64,000 nucleotides of DNA from contig NC_083590.1 in assembly GCF_027579695.1 (NCBI RefSeq), positions 15,449,656 to 15,513,655 on the forward strand, given 5' to 3'. The notes below the pieces were generated by a model. The model worked only from the letters and a program-made list of their open reading frames with translations, was not told where the DNA came from and did not search any database. Source of the DNA: Neoarius graeffei. Its lineage: Eukaryota; Chordata; Actinopteri; Siluriformes; Ariidae. Made by a program: the position numbers and the translations under genes. Positions 27,430-39,710 of the stretch are shown piece by piece (position 1 is the stretch's first letter; the number at the start of each line of letters is the position of its first letter).

Positions 27430-30241
27430 CATACTTGTCCAAACTACGGCCCGCGGGCCAGCTGTGGCCCGCGATCCCGTTTTTATTGGCCCGCGGCAGA
27501 TTATAAAAATTGTATTGAATATGGCCCGCACAATAAACTTGACCTCAACTCTGTTGCAATGCCGAGTTTGAACACCAGAGCGCGCCACCCGCGAAAACTT
27601 CTCCACTTAGCACTTAGGCTACTCAGTAAGTCTTACTGTAACAAAATTAAGCAAAGAAAAAAACATGCCTACTTTCAGTTAGTCACCATGTCAGCTCCAA
27701 AGAAGCGTAAAATAGCTAGTGAGTGCCGGAAATTTCAAACACGGTGGGAATATGACCATTTCTTCACGGAAACAAATGGACGGTGTGTATGTATGATTTG
27801 TAAGGAAGATGTTGCTGTTATGAAAGAGTATAATGTCCATCGGCATTATGAGACAAAACACAAGAGCTTCACATCGTACACGGGTGTCGAACGAACACAA
27901 AAGGTCAAGCAATTGGCAGCCAGCCTGCTAGCTCAACAACATGTGTTCTTTCGTGCTAACAAAATTCAGGAAAATGCAACTACAGCGAGCTATGAAGTCG
28001 CTATGCTTATTGCCCAGCACGGCAAACCGTTCTCAGATGGCGATTTTATAAAGCAATGCCTCATTAAAGTGACAGAAAGAATATGCCCGGAAAAAGTGCA
28101 GGATTACAACAACGTAAGCTTATCCGGAAATACAATTGTGTGGAGAATCGAGGACTTGTCCGTTAACATGCTTCTTCAACTGAGAGACAAAGCTTGTACT
28201 TTTTGCTTTTTTCTCGATAGCATGCGACGAGAGCACAGATCGAACCGACACAACTGTTAATTTTTTTGTGGGGAGTCGATGATCATTTTTGCTGTACGGA
28301 GGAGCTGCTTGATATGGTCAGCTTAAAAGGCACAACGACGGGCAAAGACGTTTTTGAAGCAGTGTCAGGAGCAGTTGAAAAGATGGGGCTTCAATGGGAC
28401 AAGCTATGTGGAGTAACGACAGACGGAGCTCCAGCCATGACAGGCGATTGGAAAGGAATGGCATCACTGGTGCGCGCCAAGGTTAAAGAGAGCGGAGGGG
28501 AGGCTGTGAAAATGCACTGCATAGTGCACCAAAAAGCATTGTGTGCAAAAACGGCCCAGCTGGGTGATGTAATGGACACTGTGGTAAAAACTATCAACAC
28601 CATCAGAGCTAGAGGGCTGTACCACCGACAATTCCAAGCTTTCTTGGATGACATGGAAGCTGAATACGGGGATGTGCTCTATCACTCTGATGTGCGCTGG
28701 CTCAGCCGTGGTTCTGTGCTACAGTGGTTTTATTCGCTGAGATCAGAAATCGACCAGTTTTTGAAAGAGAAGGGTCGACCTCTTCATGAACTGAGTGACC
28801 CCCTGTGGCTGGCAGACCTGGCATTTTTAGTTGATCTTACTCATCACCTGAATGCACTGAACAAAAACCTACAAGGCAAAGAACAGCTGGTGGCACACGT
28901 GAAAGCCTTCCGTGTGAAGCTCCGCTTGTTTGAGACGCATCTACGAGGCTTTAATGTTGCGCACTTCCCTGCGCTGTCTGAAATCAGATGTGCTTTTCCA
29001 AACGCCAACCTTTCTGCTAAAAAGGATAACTATGTATGTGATTACATCTCTTGTGACAGAATTCAACCACCGTTTCCAGGACTTTTCTTCCATTGAAAAA
29101 GAAATCAAGCTGTTCTCGACCCCTTTCCTGGTGGACGCAGAAGAAGTGGAAGAGAGTCTGCAGTTAGAACTTATTGAACTGCAATGTGACAATTCTCTTA
29201 AGCGTCAACACCAGCTTCTCTCCCTACCTGACTTCTATCGCAGTTTGGATGGTGCCAAGTTTCCCCTCATTAGACGACATGCAAAAAGAATGATCAGCCT
29301 GTTTGGCTCAACATACATATGCGAGCAAACATTCTCTATCTTAAATCACAACAAAAGCAGACACAGAACCAGAATGACAGACGGCCATCTCTGTGAAGTC
29401 CTTCATGTCTCAACCACCAAACTGTCTCCTGACCTGCCAGCCATCTTTCAGTCCAAAGGACAGCATCACTGCTCCCACTGAGTTCATTGTTCACATGGTG
29501 AGTTGGAAATACACCCAGTATTTATTTTACATATGGGTCAATTGTTACACCACTGTATCTCACTGGCTGTATAACATGCAAACTCCTGGCCTTATTAGTT
29601 GCTACTATGTCTTGCTTGACCTGCAGGTGGCGGGGGCCTTCCGGTAATGGCTACATTTGGTGTTCTGGGACCTTGCATTACAGCACGTCACTACACCTAT
29701 TTTCATGACTGACGCCTATACTTATTTTTTCCTCTCTGATTTTTCTTGCTGATTTCTGTAAATATTTATCTGCCTTATGCATACTAAACTAAGTGTGCTT
29801 GCACCATGACATTCTTTTGTATTGTGTTTGTATGAAGTTCAAAGCACTAAAAAAAAAAAAAAAAAAAAAGAATATATTTTGATAAATATTCATGGCAATG
29901 TTTAAAAAAAAATGATTGTAGCCAGAATAATTCTAGCCATAACTTCAATAACTTTTTCCTTAGTCCCCAAATATAATTATTATTAATTGTGTACATGTGG
30001 ATAATTCATGCACAGAAAAAAATAAATATAATTGATGTGCATTTTTTTTCTTTTCTCACATTGCCTCCTGAAAATATCAGAAATAAACATTACTCAAATC
30101 ATTACTACCCGACAGTTTAAGTCTCCCTTATGTATTTGATATCAGGCGACCATCATACAATGTCACGTCTAATGTGCGGCCCGGCCCTTGGTTTATTTTT
30201 CTGTATTTGGCCCTCACTAAAAAAAACTTTGGACACCCCTG
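27430..30241 (+). mobile_element. BED-finger hAT element 2, full length but mutated
   Basis: The left end CATACTTGTCCAAACTACGG and the right end (inverse of CAGGGGTGTCCAAAGTTTTT) share a TGTCCAAA core. The length is 2812 bp. Flanking 8-mers (GTCTAGAG and CCCTAGGA) match only in part, so the target duplication has decayed or the ends are off by a few bases. It carries a long poly-A near 29850 and an AT-rich 3' part. Confidence 0.7.
27688..29481 (+). pseudogene. hAT transposase 2 (GTF2IRD2/ZBED5-like), three frameshifts
   Basis: The ATG at 27688 opens 'MSAPKKRKIASECRKFQ' (a basic NLS-like start). A BED finger follows ('CVCMICKEDVAVMKEYNVHR'), then 'AASYEVAMLIAQHGKPFSDG'-type sequence. Near 28215 a frameshift precedes 'IACDESTDRTDTT' (first core Asp), and another near 28275 precedes 'EELLDMVSLKGTTTGKDVF' and 'CGVTTDGAPAMTG' (second Asp). 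A third near 29040 leads to the hATC region ('FGSTYICEQTFSILNHNKSR', then 'HRTRMTDGHLCEVLHVS'). All domains of a BED-hAT transposase are thus present in order, but it cannot be translated as one protein. Confidence 0.88.
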
Positions 30242-30326
30242 CCCTAGGAGGAGTAGTGGATCCAAAAAACGGGTGAAGACGAATAATAATAATAAAACTT
30301 AAGAAGAACAATAGTGTGCTTTTTCA

Positions 30327-30514
30327 AGCACACTAATAACTGCACAGTTCAGTGTTTCACAGTGTCGCATACAGGATAAGGCAGAAAGTGCATCTGGATG
30401 GGACACTGAGTCAGAGTAATTGCAAACAAGATAATTAAACAGTAATAATTAATAATAACCAGTGTAAATGGTGTATATAAAGGACTGTCTATAATGTTGT
30501 ACAGTAAACTCCAG
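30327..30514 (+). promoter_or_regulatory. NLR upstream region, copy 1, with TATA-like box
   Basis: A GTGTATATAAAGG sequence at 30471-30483 lies about 32 bp before the ATG at 30515. The region from about 30335 is repeated at 30812-30893 plus 31795-31904 before the second first-exon copy. Confidence 0.4.
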
Positions 30515-30621
30515 ATGAAGAGATCAGACTCACCAGAACCCAGCTGTGTCTCCATGAAGAGTGACTGGTCTATGGATTATCCTTTGCACTTTAACACTGG
30601 AAACCCCTCATCTGTCCACAG
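30515..30621 (+). CDS. Fish NLR first coding exon, copy 1
   Basis: The ATG is followed by 'SDSPEPSCVSMKSDWSMDYP' and 'LHFNTGNPSSVH', the well-known N-terminal motif of fish NLR-C proteins upstream of FISNA. It ends at the donor CACAG/GTAACA with phase 2. Joined to exon 2 (39667) it stays in frame ('...VH-R-RQETEEKR'). A near-identical copy at 31905 could serve instead. The two differ in one residue near the start (Arg codon AGA or CGA is silent; Thr or Ser near the end). Confidence 0.75.
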
Positions 30622-30893
30622 GTAACAACCCATAATTCTCACAGCCCTAGGAGGAGTAGTCACTGTAGAGAGAGAGAGAGAGAGAGACTGTGTTACACAT
30701 TCCTTTATCCAGTCCAGATCGTCATCAGCATTTTGATATTTATCAGTTTGTGATACTTTAATTAGGTCCTAATGCTGCTACAATACTTTCACGAAACATT
30801 TTAGAGTCATTTAATATCAATAACTGCACAGTTCAGTGTTTCACAGTGTCGCATACAGGATAAGGCAGAAAGTGCATCTGGATGTGACACTCA
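30622..30893. other. NLR flank, includes a GA-repeat and the start of the second tandem copy
   Basis: A (GA)n run lies at 30667-30687. The motif CCCTAGGAGGAGTAGT at 30644 repeats that at 30242. From about 30812 the sequence repeats 30335 onward and is then cut by the Harbinger element. Confidence 0.6.
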
Positions 30894-31794
30894 GGGCGTA
30901 TTCACACCTACGTTGTTTGGTCTGGACCAAACGAACCAAATTTCCCTTGGTCCGGACCTTTTGGGTTGGTCTGAATACAAACCACCGAACTCTGGTCCGG
31001 ACCAAACAAGCGGACCGAGACCGAGCTGCAAGGTCAGACTCGGTCCGGACCAAAGGAACCCTGGTGCGGATCTTTTGGAGGTGTGAAAGCAGACCGGACC
31101 TAATCCGACAGTTTTGCTTTTTTGTACCTCGGGAGCTTCCGTCGTTTGTCGAGCATTATGGGAAACAGAGTCTTGGCACTCCACCGCAAAGCGCAAACAC
31201 TGTTTCGGTTGTCAAGGGAACCTTACAACAGTCGTTCAGACCAGTGGTAGGCTAGACTACAGAGTACAAAAAATGAGTAGGGGGCAAACGTGGGCCGAGG
31301 AAGAAACGCGTACCCTTGTGGATATATGGGCAGATGTCCACATATCTGAGCTTTTGGAGAGAACACACAAAAATACTGACATGTTTGCTGTATTCAGTGA
31401 GAAAATGAAGGAGAAGGGGTTCACGCGCTCCCCAGAACAATGTCGGCTAAAAGTGAAGAAACTCCGTCAGACCTACATTAAAGTCAGGGACATTCTTTCA
31501 AAAAGTGGCGGTACTAGCGACGCAAAAAACTGGAAAAAACATATAGCTTTGATGACATTAAAAAGAATAACAGCACGGAAAGCCTCCATGACTACTTTTG
31601 AACTTAACGCTTTGTGCGCGTGTCGTCTCTGACCAATAGCTGAACGACCTCAGGGCGCGTGGCTTTGTTGACAGATTTTGGCCCGCTTACTAAAATGTAC
31701 AGTGTGAAAGTGAACCGCACCAAAATGAAAAAATAAACATTTGGTTCGGACCAAAGCAAGTGAACTATCGAACTATCCTGGTCTGAATACACCC
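30894..31794 (+). mobile_element. PIF/Harbinger-type element, transposase lost
   Basis: The TIRs GGGCGTATTCACACC and the inverse of GGGTGTATTCAGACC are flanked by the 3-bp duplication TCA (30891-30893 and 31795-31797), the size usual for PIF/Harbinger. It interrupts the second NLR promoter copy. It keeps only a Myb/SANT-like ORF. Confidence 0.88.
31273..31632 (+). CDS. Myb/SANT-like DNA-binding protein of Harbinger, C-terminally altered
   Basis: The ATG at 31273 opens 'MSRGQTWAEEETRTLVDIWA' and continues with 'FSEKMKEKGFTRSPEQCRLK' and 'KKLRQTYIKVRDILSKSG'. This is a trihelix/MADF-like Myb domain, with tryptophans at positions 7 and 19. Harbinger elements encode such a protein beside the DDE transposase. 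The usual region after 'SG' is replaced by 'KNWKKHIALMTLKRITARKA', so the C-terminus is probably truncated. No transposase gene remains in this 901-bp element. Confidence 0.7.
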   Translation: MSRGQTWAEEETRTLVDIWADVHISELLERTHKNTDMFAVFSEKMKEKGFTRSPEQCRLKVKKLRQTYIKVRDILSKSGGTSDAKNWKKHIALMTLKRITARKASMTTFELNALCACRL

Positions 31795-31904
31795 TCAGTC
31801 AGAGTAATTGCTAATGAGATAATTAAAATGACCAGTAATTAATAATAACCAGTGTAAATGGTGTATATAAAGGAGTGTCTATAATGTTGTACAGTAAACT
31901 CCAG

Positions 31905-32011
31905 ATGAAGCGATCAGACTCACCAGAACCCAGCTGTGTCTCCATGAAGAGTGATTGGTCTATGGATTATCCTTTGCACTTTAACAGTGGAAACCCCTCA
32001 TCTGTCCACAG
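31905..32011 (+). CDS. Fish NLR first coding exon, copy 2
   Basis: A tandem duplicate of the exon at 30515: 'SDSPEPSCVSMKSDWSMDYP' and 'LHFNSGNPSSVH', with the donor CACAG/GTAACA at 32011/32012. A TATATAAAGG box lies at 31865-31874. It is the copy nearer the downstream exons. The Harbinger element sits about 110 bp upstream of its ATG. Confidence 0.75.
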
Positions 32012-32542
32012 GTAACATCCCATAATTCTCATCGTTAAAGTCACAGTTAAAGGCTGTGCTACACTGGCATTAGCAGCTATTTTTGATTCGATATACATTT
32101 TAGTGTCTCTCATTCTACTGTACAGTTATTTTGTTTTTTCAACAATGTTTTTATTAGTTTTCAGCACATTACAAACCAAGGTACAAAAACCAGCATACAA
32201 TGCGAACACTATAATATAACAGATGTCTTCCTCCGACCCCAGATAAGCCACCCTCCCCTTAAACTCAGACACACTTATTCTCTCTCTTGTTTTACAAAAT
32301 TGTACTTAAAAAGAAGTCATATCATGTTAGTACAGGGTAAAAATTAAAATAATAATAATAATAATAGAAGAGAAGCAAAAATAAAACAAAATATAAAATC
32401 AAATGGATGGTACCTTAGCAGAAAATAAATGTAACATAGCACTACATCAAGATCTCAGCCTCAAACATCTTCCGGGGTCTACCATAATGGTATAGATTAG
32501 TTTAGGTTCTCCGACTGTAGGTGCTCTTCTATGTCTTCATTT

Positions 32543-35500
32543 TTAATAGTCACTGAATGGTTTCCATATCCCTTCATACATGTTCAGTTTGTTTTTTAAA
32601 AAGTATGTTATTCTCTCCATTGGCATGCATTGTGCCATACACTTAATCCAAGCTCCTATTGTGGGTGCTATTTCTTTCTTCCAGTTCAGTGCAATCAGGC
32701 ACTTTGCCTGTAGTATAGCAAAATTAATAAATGTGTGTACTCTATCTCTCAGATTAAGATCTGCTGGATACAGGTGTAACAAAATCATTGTGGGGTTTAA
32801 TGAAATGTTTACAGATAAAATGGTTGTGATTTTATCCATCACCTCCTTCCAAAATTTTCTGATCTTGTCACACTCCCAAATCTAATGTATAAATGTCCCT
32901 TCAGCCTCGCTACACTTAAAACACATATTAGGTATATTGCTATTGTACCTGTAGCTTAACGAGGGTAATGTAAGTTTGCATTAGCCAGACCCTCCAGGAT
33001 TTTGCGGTGTTGCAATTTGCAACTTCAACGCAAATTCAACCAATCCCTGCAAATTCAGGGAGGTGTTGCAATTCTATCCAATCACCGCAACTTTCCGGCA
33101 AATTTGACCAATCGTTGGCATCGTCTTGAGGTGACGTCGACAAACTACCTTACTTCCGTGTATACGTTCAAGAGAAGCAGCATGTGCGCAGTGTTGCCAG
33201 ATTGGGCAGTTTTAAGTGCATTTTGGCGGGTTTTGAACATATTTTGTGTTGGAAAAAGTCAGCAGTATCTGGCAACACTGCATGTGCAAGTCAGTGTTTA
33301 TGTAGGCTTAAATTCTGTTACTGAAAGTGTGTTATGTTTACAGTGAAGGACTGTGTGCACTCTACATTATTTTTTTACTTAATACAAGAAATTAATGGAT
33401 GCCAACATTTTTGCCAAAATGGTATTTTATTTTCCATTGTTTAGGCAGCTTCAGCATCATACTGTGAGATTCTGTTCAAATTGTTTTTTTTTTCTTCTAT
33501 GAAGCCTGAGCCATTTATTTTATTAGTTTATAATTATTGTTTAAGTTAGTCTTCAGGAGAGACTGCCTGCACACAGTACTAGTATTAGTGTTTTTTTTTT
33601 TTTTTCTTACATGAAAGCTGAGGCATTTATATTATATTTTAAGGTAACTTCATGTTGTGCTGTGAGGTTCTCTGCACTTTAACTTTTGAACCAACAGGTG
33701 CATTTGGATAAGTAAAGCCTATTTTTCTGCATTTTTGTAGTCCTGGTAATCTTTTATATTGGTAAAGTTGTTTATAGGACCATTTCTCAGTGTCTTTATT
33801 TTTTTAATCAATAGTTTTTCAGTAATAACTTAATATTTAACATATCACTCAATTTTAATCACAAAAAGAGAAAATCGCAACAATTTCTCGCAACTTTCAC
33901 TTCCTCCTACAATGTAATCGCAACAAAAACCTAAACACCACAACTTTCATCGCAATTTTTTGGAAAAACCCCCGCAACATCAGACATTTTAGCCCGCACC
34001 AATCACAAAAAAGGCCCGCGAAATCCTGGGGGGACTGATTAGCCAGTTGTATTGAAGTAACTTTAAATTAGTGTTGGCTGTTTGTGTCTGTGCCTCCTTG
34101 CATTCTTTGATCCAGTCATTTATAGAAATATCTGGTTTTAATTCTGCCTTCCATGTATTGAGTTTAAATGATGTCTCATTAGAACCAGATGTGAGCCAGT
34201 TATATATTAGTGAAATCCAGCCTTTTGTACACTTGTTAGTAACAATTTCCTCTAGAGGTGTAAGTGGAGGAATTATTAATGACTTAATTTGCGTTGAAGA
34301 GATAAAGTTCCGCAATTGCAGATATTTAAAGAAGTGCTTCTTAGGAATATTATGCAAACGAGAAATTTCCTCGAAAGACATTAGAACCTCCTCCCTGTAT
34401 AGGTCAGCTATTTTACTCAGCCCATTCTTTGCCCATAATTTGAATCCAGCATCCAACTTGCCTGGTTTAAATGAGGCATTACCCCAAATTGGACTGAACT
34501 GTGACAGAGTTTGATATTTTCATGTGTTTCTTTCCCTCGTACCATATATTAACCATATTTAGTACTATCGGATTGGCCGTATGCATTCTCAGATATTTTA
34601 GATCAGCTGAGTACAGGTATAAATGTAATGGTATCTGGACACCTTGTGAGACTGTCCGTCCACGATGTCATGTTGTCAGAGAAATAGAACCTCAAGGTAC
34701 TCAGCTGTGCTGAGAGGTAATACCAATAAAGTTTAGGATATTTTAGCCCCCCTGTGTCAAATGGAAGGTACAACAGTGATAGGCGAACTCTAGGACAGTT
34801 TTTATTCCATATGAACCTCCTGATCAGTGGTGTTATCTTTTTAAATATTCCTTCAGGTGGTGCCAAAGGGATATTTTGGAATAAATATATAAATTTAGGC
34901 AGAATATTCATCTTTAAAACATATTTATTCTTCTTATGAGAGAAATAGGCAAGGACATCCATCTTTCTATTGACTTAAATGTTGAGTCAATCACAGGTTC
35001 ATAATTTATTGACGCTATATTTTCTAACTGGGGTGTTAATTTAATGCCCAGGTAAGTGAACCCGTTTGAGGACTTAAAAGGAGATAGATGTTGAATGGAT
35101 TTTTGTTCCTTGTTTTCATTAAGCAGCATAAGTGAGGATTTTGAGGCGTTCAATTTATAACCAGACATTTTGCCAAATCGGTCTAAAAGATCTAACGGTG
35201 CAGGTATGGAGGTGTCTGGCTGTTTTAAAAATAAAATGACATCATCCGCAAAAAGAGCTATTTTGTGTTCTTTGTTGCCAATTGAAACCCCTATTATTTC
35301 TCTGTTAGCTCCAATTGCTCTTGCTAATGGCTCTATAGCTAGTGTAAATAAAAGTGGTGACAGAGGCGAGCCCTGTGGACACCCTCGAGTGATGTTAAAG
35401 GGTTTGGAGGTCACATCATTTGTTAGCTCTTTGGCTACAGGGTTTAGATGTAATAATTTAATCCATCTATAAAAATGGTCTCCAAATCTCAAAATAACAT

Positions 35501-37329
35501 CAAAGAGAGAATTCCATTCAGCTCTGTCAAAGGCCTTTTCTACGTCAAGTGATTAAAAGAGTCGTATCCCTTTCTCCCCTCTGATTGTGAAGAATATTAA
35601 GACCGCGTCTTGCATTATGGAACCCCTGCCTACCCTTTATGAACCCATTTTGATCGTCCCCCACAATATTTGGAAGTACACCCTCCAGTCTCTTTGCCAA
35701 AATTTTACTCAGAATTTTTGTGTCCGTCTTTATTAAACTTATTGGGTGCATATTTTCACATTTAGGATTACTTTTCCCTGGTTTTGGAAACAGGATAACT
35801 AAGGCCTCCCTCAATGAAGTTGGTAAAATGCCATTATAGTCGGATTCTAAATGCATCTCGTAGAGAGGGGTTACCAGTTTGTCTTTGAAGTATTTATATA
35901 AATCAATTGGAAGACCGTCTGGTCCTGCCGATTTCCCTGCCTTCAGTGCCCCGATGGCTTCTGATATTTCAGTTACACTTAACTGCCTGTCCCGCATATT
36001 TCTACTTTCCTCAGAAATTTTTGGAATATTAAGTTGATCTAAGGATATGGTCAGAGTGTTACTGTTGTATTCAGTTTTATAAAATTTTTGTAGAAATTTC
36101 TGAATGTTGCATTGATTTCCAGAGGGTCATTGATAACATTCCCATGTGTATCCTCTATATTTGTAATTGTCCTCTCAGTTTGCTGCTGTTTAATGCGCCA
36201 TGCAAGAAGTCTACCAGGTTTTTCCCCTTGATCATAGTAGCTTTGTCTAAGTCTCATTAAATTTGCCGCGGCCTTAGATGTTCTCATTATATTGAGTCCT
36301 TAATAGTAATAACTGTTTATGTGCATCACTGTTGTACTCCCTCTCGTGGTAGCTCCTGTTCTCTCGTGCTTTAATTTGTAGTTCCAACTCTCTATATTTT
36401 CCTTCGAATTCCCTTGATCGTCTGCTTGCGTAGCTTATAATTTGACCCCTCATAAATGATTTGAAGGCTTCCCATCTAATTGTAGCAGAGGTCTGGGTTG
36501 TGTTAATTTCAAAATAAATATCAATTTGTTCCCCCAGAAACTGTAGAAATTTTGAATCTTGCATCCATTTAGTCTGGAAACTCCACTTAGGGCATTGATA
36601 TATCAACTTTGGCTCAACAAAGACCATGGAGACTGTTCCATGGTCTGAAATGACTATGCTATTGTAGTGACAGCCTCTAATATTAGACAGGAGTTCTGCT
36701 GACACCAGAAAATAGTCTATTCTAGAATAACATTTATACGTGCTAGAGTAACAGGAGAACTCTCTCACTGTTGGGTTCAAATTTCTCCATATATCCACCA
36801 GATTGAGTTCTTTCATGAAATGGTGCATTGTTTTTCTGGATCTAATATGAGTATTGTCCACTCCGACTGATCTGTCTTTGCTTGGATCCAAGACGCAGTT
36901 AAAATCTCCAGCAATAATGTTTTTGCCTGGCAATGTTGAGATTCTCAAAAATAAATTGTTATAAAAGTTTACATCGTCAGTATTTGGTCCGTAAAGATTG
37001 ATCAAATTAATCTGTGTAGAAAGAAGGCGGCCTTGTATGATTAAAGATCTACCATTATGGTCTTCGATAATTCTTTCAATTTGTAGTGGAATGGATTTAT
37101 GTATTAATGTCATGACACCTCTGGCATTAGTAGAATAAGATGATGTTAGGACATGCCATGGCCATCTACGTTTTATCTTTGATAACTCATTAGCTAGCAA
37201 GAGTGTTTCCTGTAAGAATACGGTCTTGGCTTTTAACTGTTTTATCCTGTTCATAACCTGTTTGACTTTGGTAAGTTTATTCAAGCCTCTACAGTTCCAT
37301 GAAATACATTCAATTAGGATATCCGCCAT
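32543..37329 (-). pseudogene. L1 ORF2 (endonuclease, reverse transcriptase, Cys-rich C-terminus), frameshifted and interrupted
   Basis: The endonuclease is intact as a 351-codon frame (37329-36274): 'ISWNCRGLNK', 'VFLQET', 'NLYGPNTDD', 'IIAGDFNCVLDPSKD', 'RIDYFLVS' and 'SDHGTVSM'. Frame breaks follow near 36280, 36050 and 35545. RT motifs are visible: 'GPDGLPIDLYKYF', 'TRGCPQGSPLSPLLFTLAIE' and 'ALFADDVILFL' (the catalytic ADD). The C-terminal region with 'CFKCSEAEG' is split by the insertion at 32986-34037 and ends at 32543 ('NMYEGIWKPFSDY'). It reads antisense in an NLR intron and is not functional. Confidence 0.88.
32986..34037. mobile_element. hAT-like nonautonomous element inside L1 ORF2
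   Basis: The ends CAGACCCTCCAGGATTTTGC and the inverse of CAGTCCCCCCAGGATTTCGC form TIRs, with the direct repeat ATTAGC (32980-32985 and 34038-34043) around it. The ends contain clusters of TTGCAA/GCAAC words (GTTGCAATTTGCAAC, GCAACTTTCC). No coding potential was recognised in its 1052 bp. Confidence 0.75.
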
Positions 37330-37735
37330 TTATATATTATGTTTTAGCCTATTATCAGGTTTGGTAGGTTCCCCATTATTAATTGCTTCTTTTATGTCCT
37401 CCATGGAAGGTATGATGAAAAGGCATTAAATCTGATAAAGTTGGTACCATGCTGCACATGAAGAGAGATTTCCCTCCCCAAACACCCCAAACACACAAAT
37501 GCCCAACTGAACACTAGGGCAACCCTTATCAAACTTCTTCCTTCGAACACTCTGAACAGGTCCACTCTACGATGAGGAACCATTCTTCTGATTAATTTAA
37601 CTCTCTTGCTAGTGTTGCTTGTTGGTTTAGATTTAATTCCTATCCTTCCTGTTATTAACATGAATATAGAAAATTTGCTGTAAATGTTAACCTTAAAGAA
37701 TGGAGTTTCATAACATCACAAAGAGAAATCACACC

Positions 37736-38613
37736 TTAACTGTAGTGATGAGTTTGTAGTCCCTTAGTTAATTTGTCTCCAGGCTCCGATTCCCCCAACT
37801 CCCTGATGTATTTATCCACATCCATCGGGCTGTCAAAGACGGTTGTTCGCGCTCTGTGAGTCAGCAGCAGCCTGGCAGGGAAGATGATGCGGTGTTTGAG
37901 GATCCCCTTGTCCCGCAGCTTTTTCCTCATGTTGTCGTACTGTCTCTGTTGTTTGTAAACTTCTGCAGACAAATCCGGGAGGAATCTGATTTTATTATTT
38001 TTGTAGATTATCTCTCTTTTTTTTTTTTTTTTTTAAATTTATTAATTAATTTTTTTTCCTCACCCTGGTGGCTCGAAGTATGCCCTATCTATCCTTATAA
38101 TTAAGGCATTTCACAATGAGTGCTCTCAGCGTAGAACCAGGATTTTGGTTCGGTAAGCGGTGGGCTCTCTCCAGAACCGGGGCCAATATCTCCAGATTGT
38201 CCGCAATCCATTTCTCCATGTACGAGCATGGGTTGGATCCCTCCTCTTTCTCAGGTATGCCCAGTATGCGCACATTGTTGTGATGGCTCCTGCACTCCAG
38301 GTCTTCCACTTTACTGGCTAAACTTTCAGCCTTCTTCTCAAGTTTGGCCACCGTCGCTTGCAGTTTGTTAATGGTGTCCTCCACTGCAGAAATGCGTTGC
38401 TCTGCCTTGGCCGCTGCATTCTTTAATGTCAGATTGCACGTTCTTGATAGCTGCCAATACCCCTTCCATTTCTGTATGAAAGTCTTGTTTGAATGACAGT
38501 ATAGCCTTCATGATGTCCGCGGTAGAGGGATTTTCTGTGCTTTCGATGGAGTCGGTGTTGCCCACCTGTGCAGGTGGAGCATCGCTGTTCTCTTCGGAGT
38601 TAGCTGTCGACAT
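37736..38613 (-). pseudogene. L1 ORF1 (coiled coil, RRM, CTD), broken
   Basis: It starts 'MSTANSEENSDAPPAQ', and a frameshift near 38420 leads into a heptad-rich coiled coil ('INKLQATVAKLEKKAESLAS'). The Transposase_22-type RRM follows ('HHNNVRILGIPEKEEG' and 'FHRANRLPNQ'-like 'LERAHRLPNQNP'). An AT-rich insertion with a poly-A/T run (38014-38060) splits it from the CTD ('RQYDNMRKKLRDKGILKHRI', 'FPARLLLTHRARTTVFDSP'). ORF1p is the RNA-binding chaperone of L1. Confidence 0.8.
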
Positions 38614-38824
38614 GTTTTCTTCATTAAGGAGCCCTCCATTTCACTTTAGCTCATGCTTGTTCTTTGTCCTTGTCATGTTTGATTGTTCAAGCCTAAATCA
38701 CAAAATCTTTTACTTTTAAAGGCGGTTAGGAATGTTTAAAGTGCTCAACTTGTAGGATTAGCAACAGAGCAAGAGAAACCACGACTACTCAGCGCGCCGC
38801 CATTACCAGAAGTCTACTGTACAG

Positions 38825-38983
38825 CTTTTATGATATAATAGTTTCTTAGTCTTTAGTAATTCAGCAAGACTTTCAGGAAATGCTTTTGAGGAGTGTAAAC
38901 ATTTATGAAGGTCAAATGTTTTACAGGTAACGTCTTAAATGCTAATATAAGCAAAAACAATATTGAATTACTACTACTACAAC

Positions 38984-39022
<39 letters not shown>

Positions 39023-39666
39023 CATTTACGGTTAAAATCCTGGCCCCATTGAGATCACTGTTACTTGGCTGTGTCTCCATGAAAACCGATGTGTCAGAGT
39101 GCTTTTATAAAATATTATAGAAAATGGAGACCCTTTATATGAACACAATGACTATTTACCATAAATCACATCACTGACATTACAGTATTTATTAATAATA
39201 ATGAACATCAGCATTTTCCTCAACCTGAACTCCCACCTCCCAAAAACATGTCAGTAGGTCGACTGATCACTAAATTGCCCCTAAAATGATGGACTGGTGG
39301 ATCATCCAGGGTGGAGTTTAATTCTGGATCCAGTTACAGATTTTATACCTGTGAACATTTCTGGCCGGCTTTCTGAAAAATACACATCTGCTTTTGTATC
39401 CATTTAAAACACATTATCTGTTCATTCTGCATGATGGAGTGATATTCTGTTCCATCCCTAATGACCATATAAGAAGGAAAAGCTATTTTTTTTCTCCAGT
39501 TCCACAATATTTTTGTTGTTGTATTCAGCACTGTGCTCTCTAAATGTTAATGCACTCATAAAGAATTATTGTAATAAAATTAGGGTTAAAGTTTAGATTG
39601 TAGGCTTAAAGTGATGAAAGTTATTGTCTTTAACAGCAACAATGTTTTGTTCCTAGTGTTTTACAG
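38825..39666. other. NLR intron sequence with an (AAT)n microsatellite
   Basis: No exon was found. An AAT/ATT repeat runs at about 38985-39020. The segment ends with a pyrimidine-poor acceptor tract before exon 2. Confidence 0.6.
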
Positions 39667-39710
39667 AAGGCAGGAGACAGAAGAGAAAAGATCTTCATCA
39701 CAGATGCAGG
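39667..39710 (+). CDS. NLR exon 2
   Basis: A 44-nt exon between TTTTACAG and GTAAGA. Read in the phase left by exon 1 it gives 'RRQETEEKRSSSQMQ', a stretch typical of fish NLR-C proteins between the leader and FISNA. It ends in phase 1 and joins in frame with exon 3 at 39959 (Gln, then Glu-Ser-Ala). Confidence 0.65.

Larger units (their letters stand above)
32126..38812 (-). mobile_element. L1 LINE, nearly full length, with a nested hAT-like element
   Basis: A 12-bp target-site duplication TCTACTGTACAG (32114-32125 and 38813-38824) encloses it. The minus-strand 3' end carries AATAAAAAC and a short A/T-rich tail. ORF1 (38613-37736) and ORF2 (37329-32543) are in L1 order. It lies in the first intron of the NLR gene, antisense to it. 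Without the 1052-bp insertion it measures about 5.6 kb. Confidence 0.9.
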
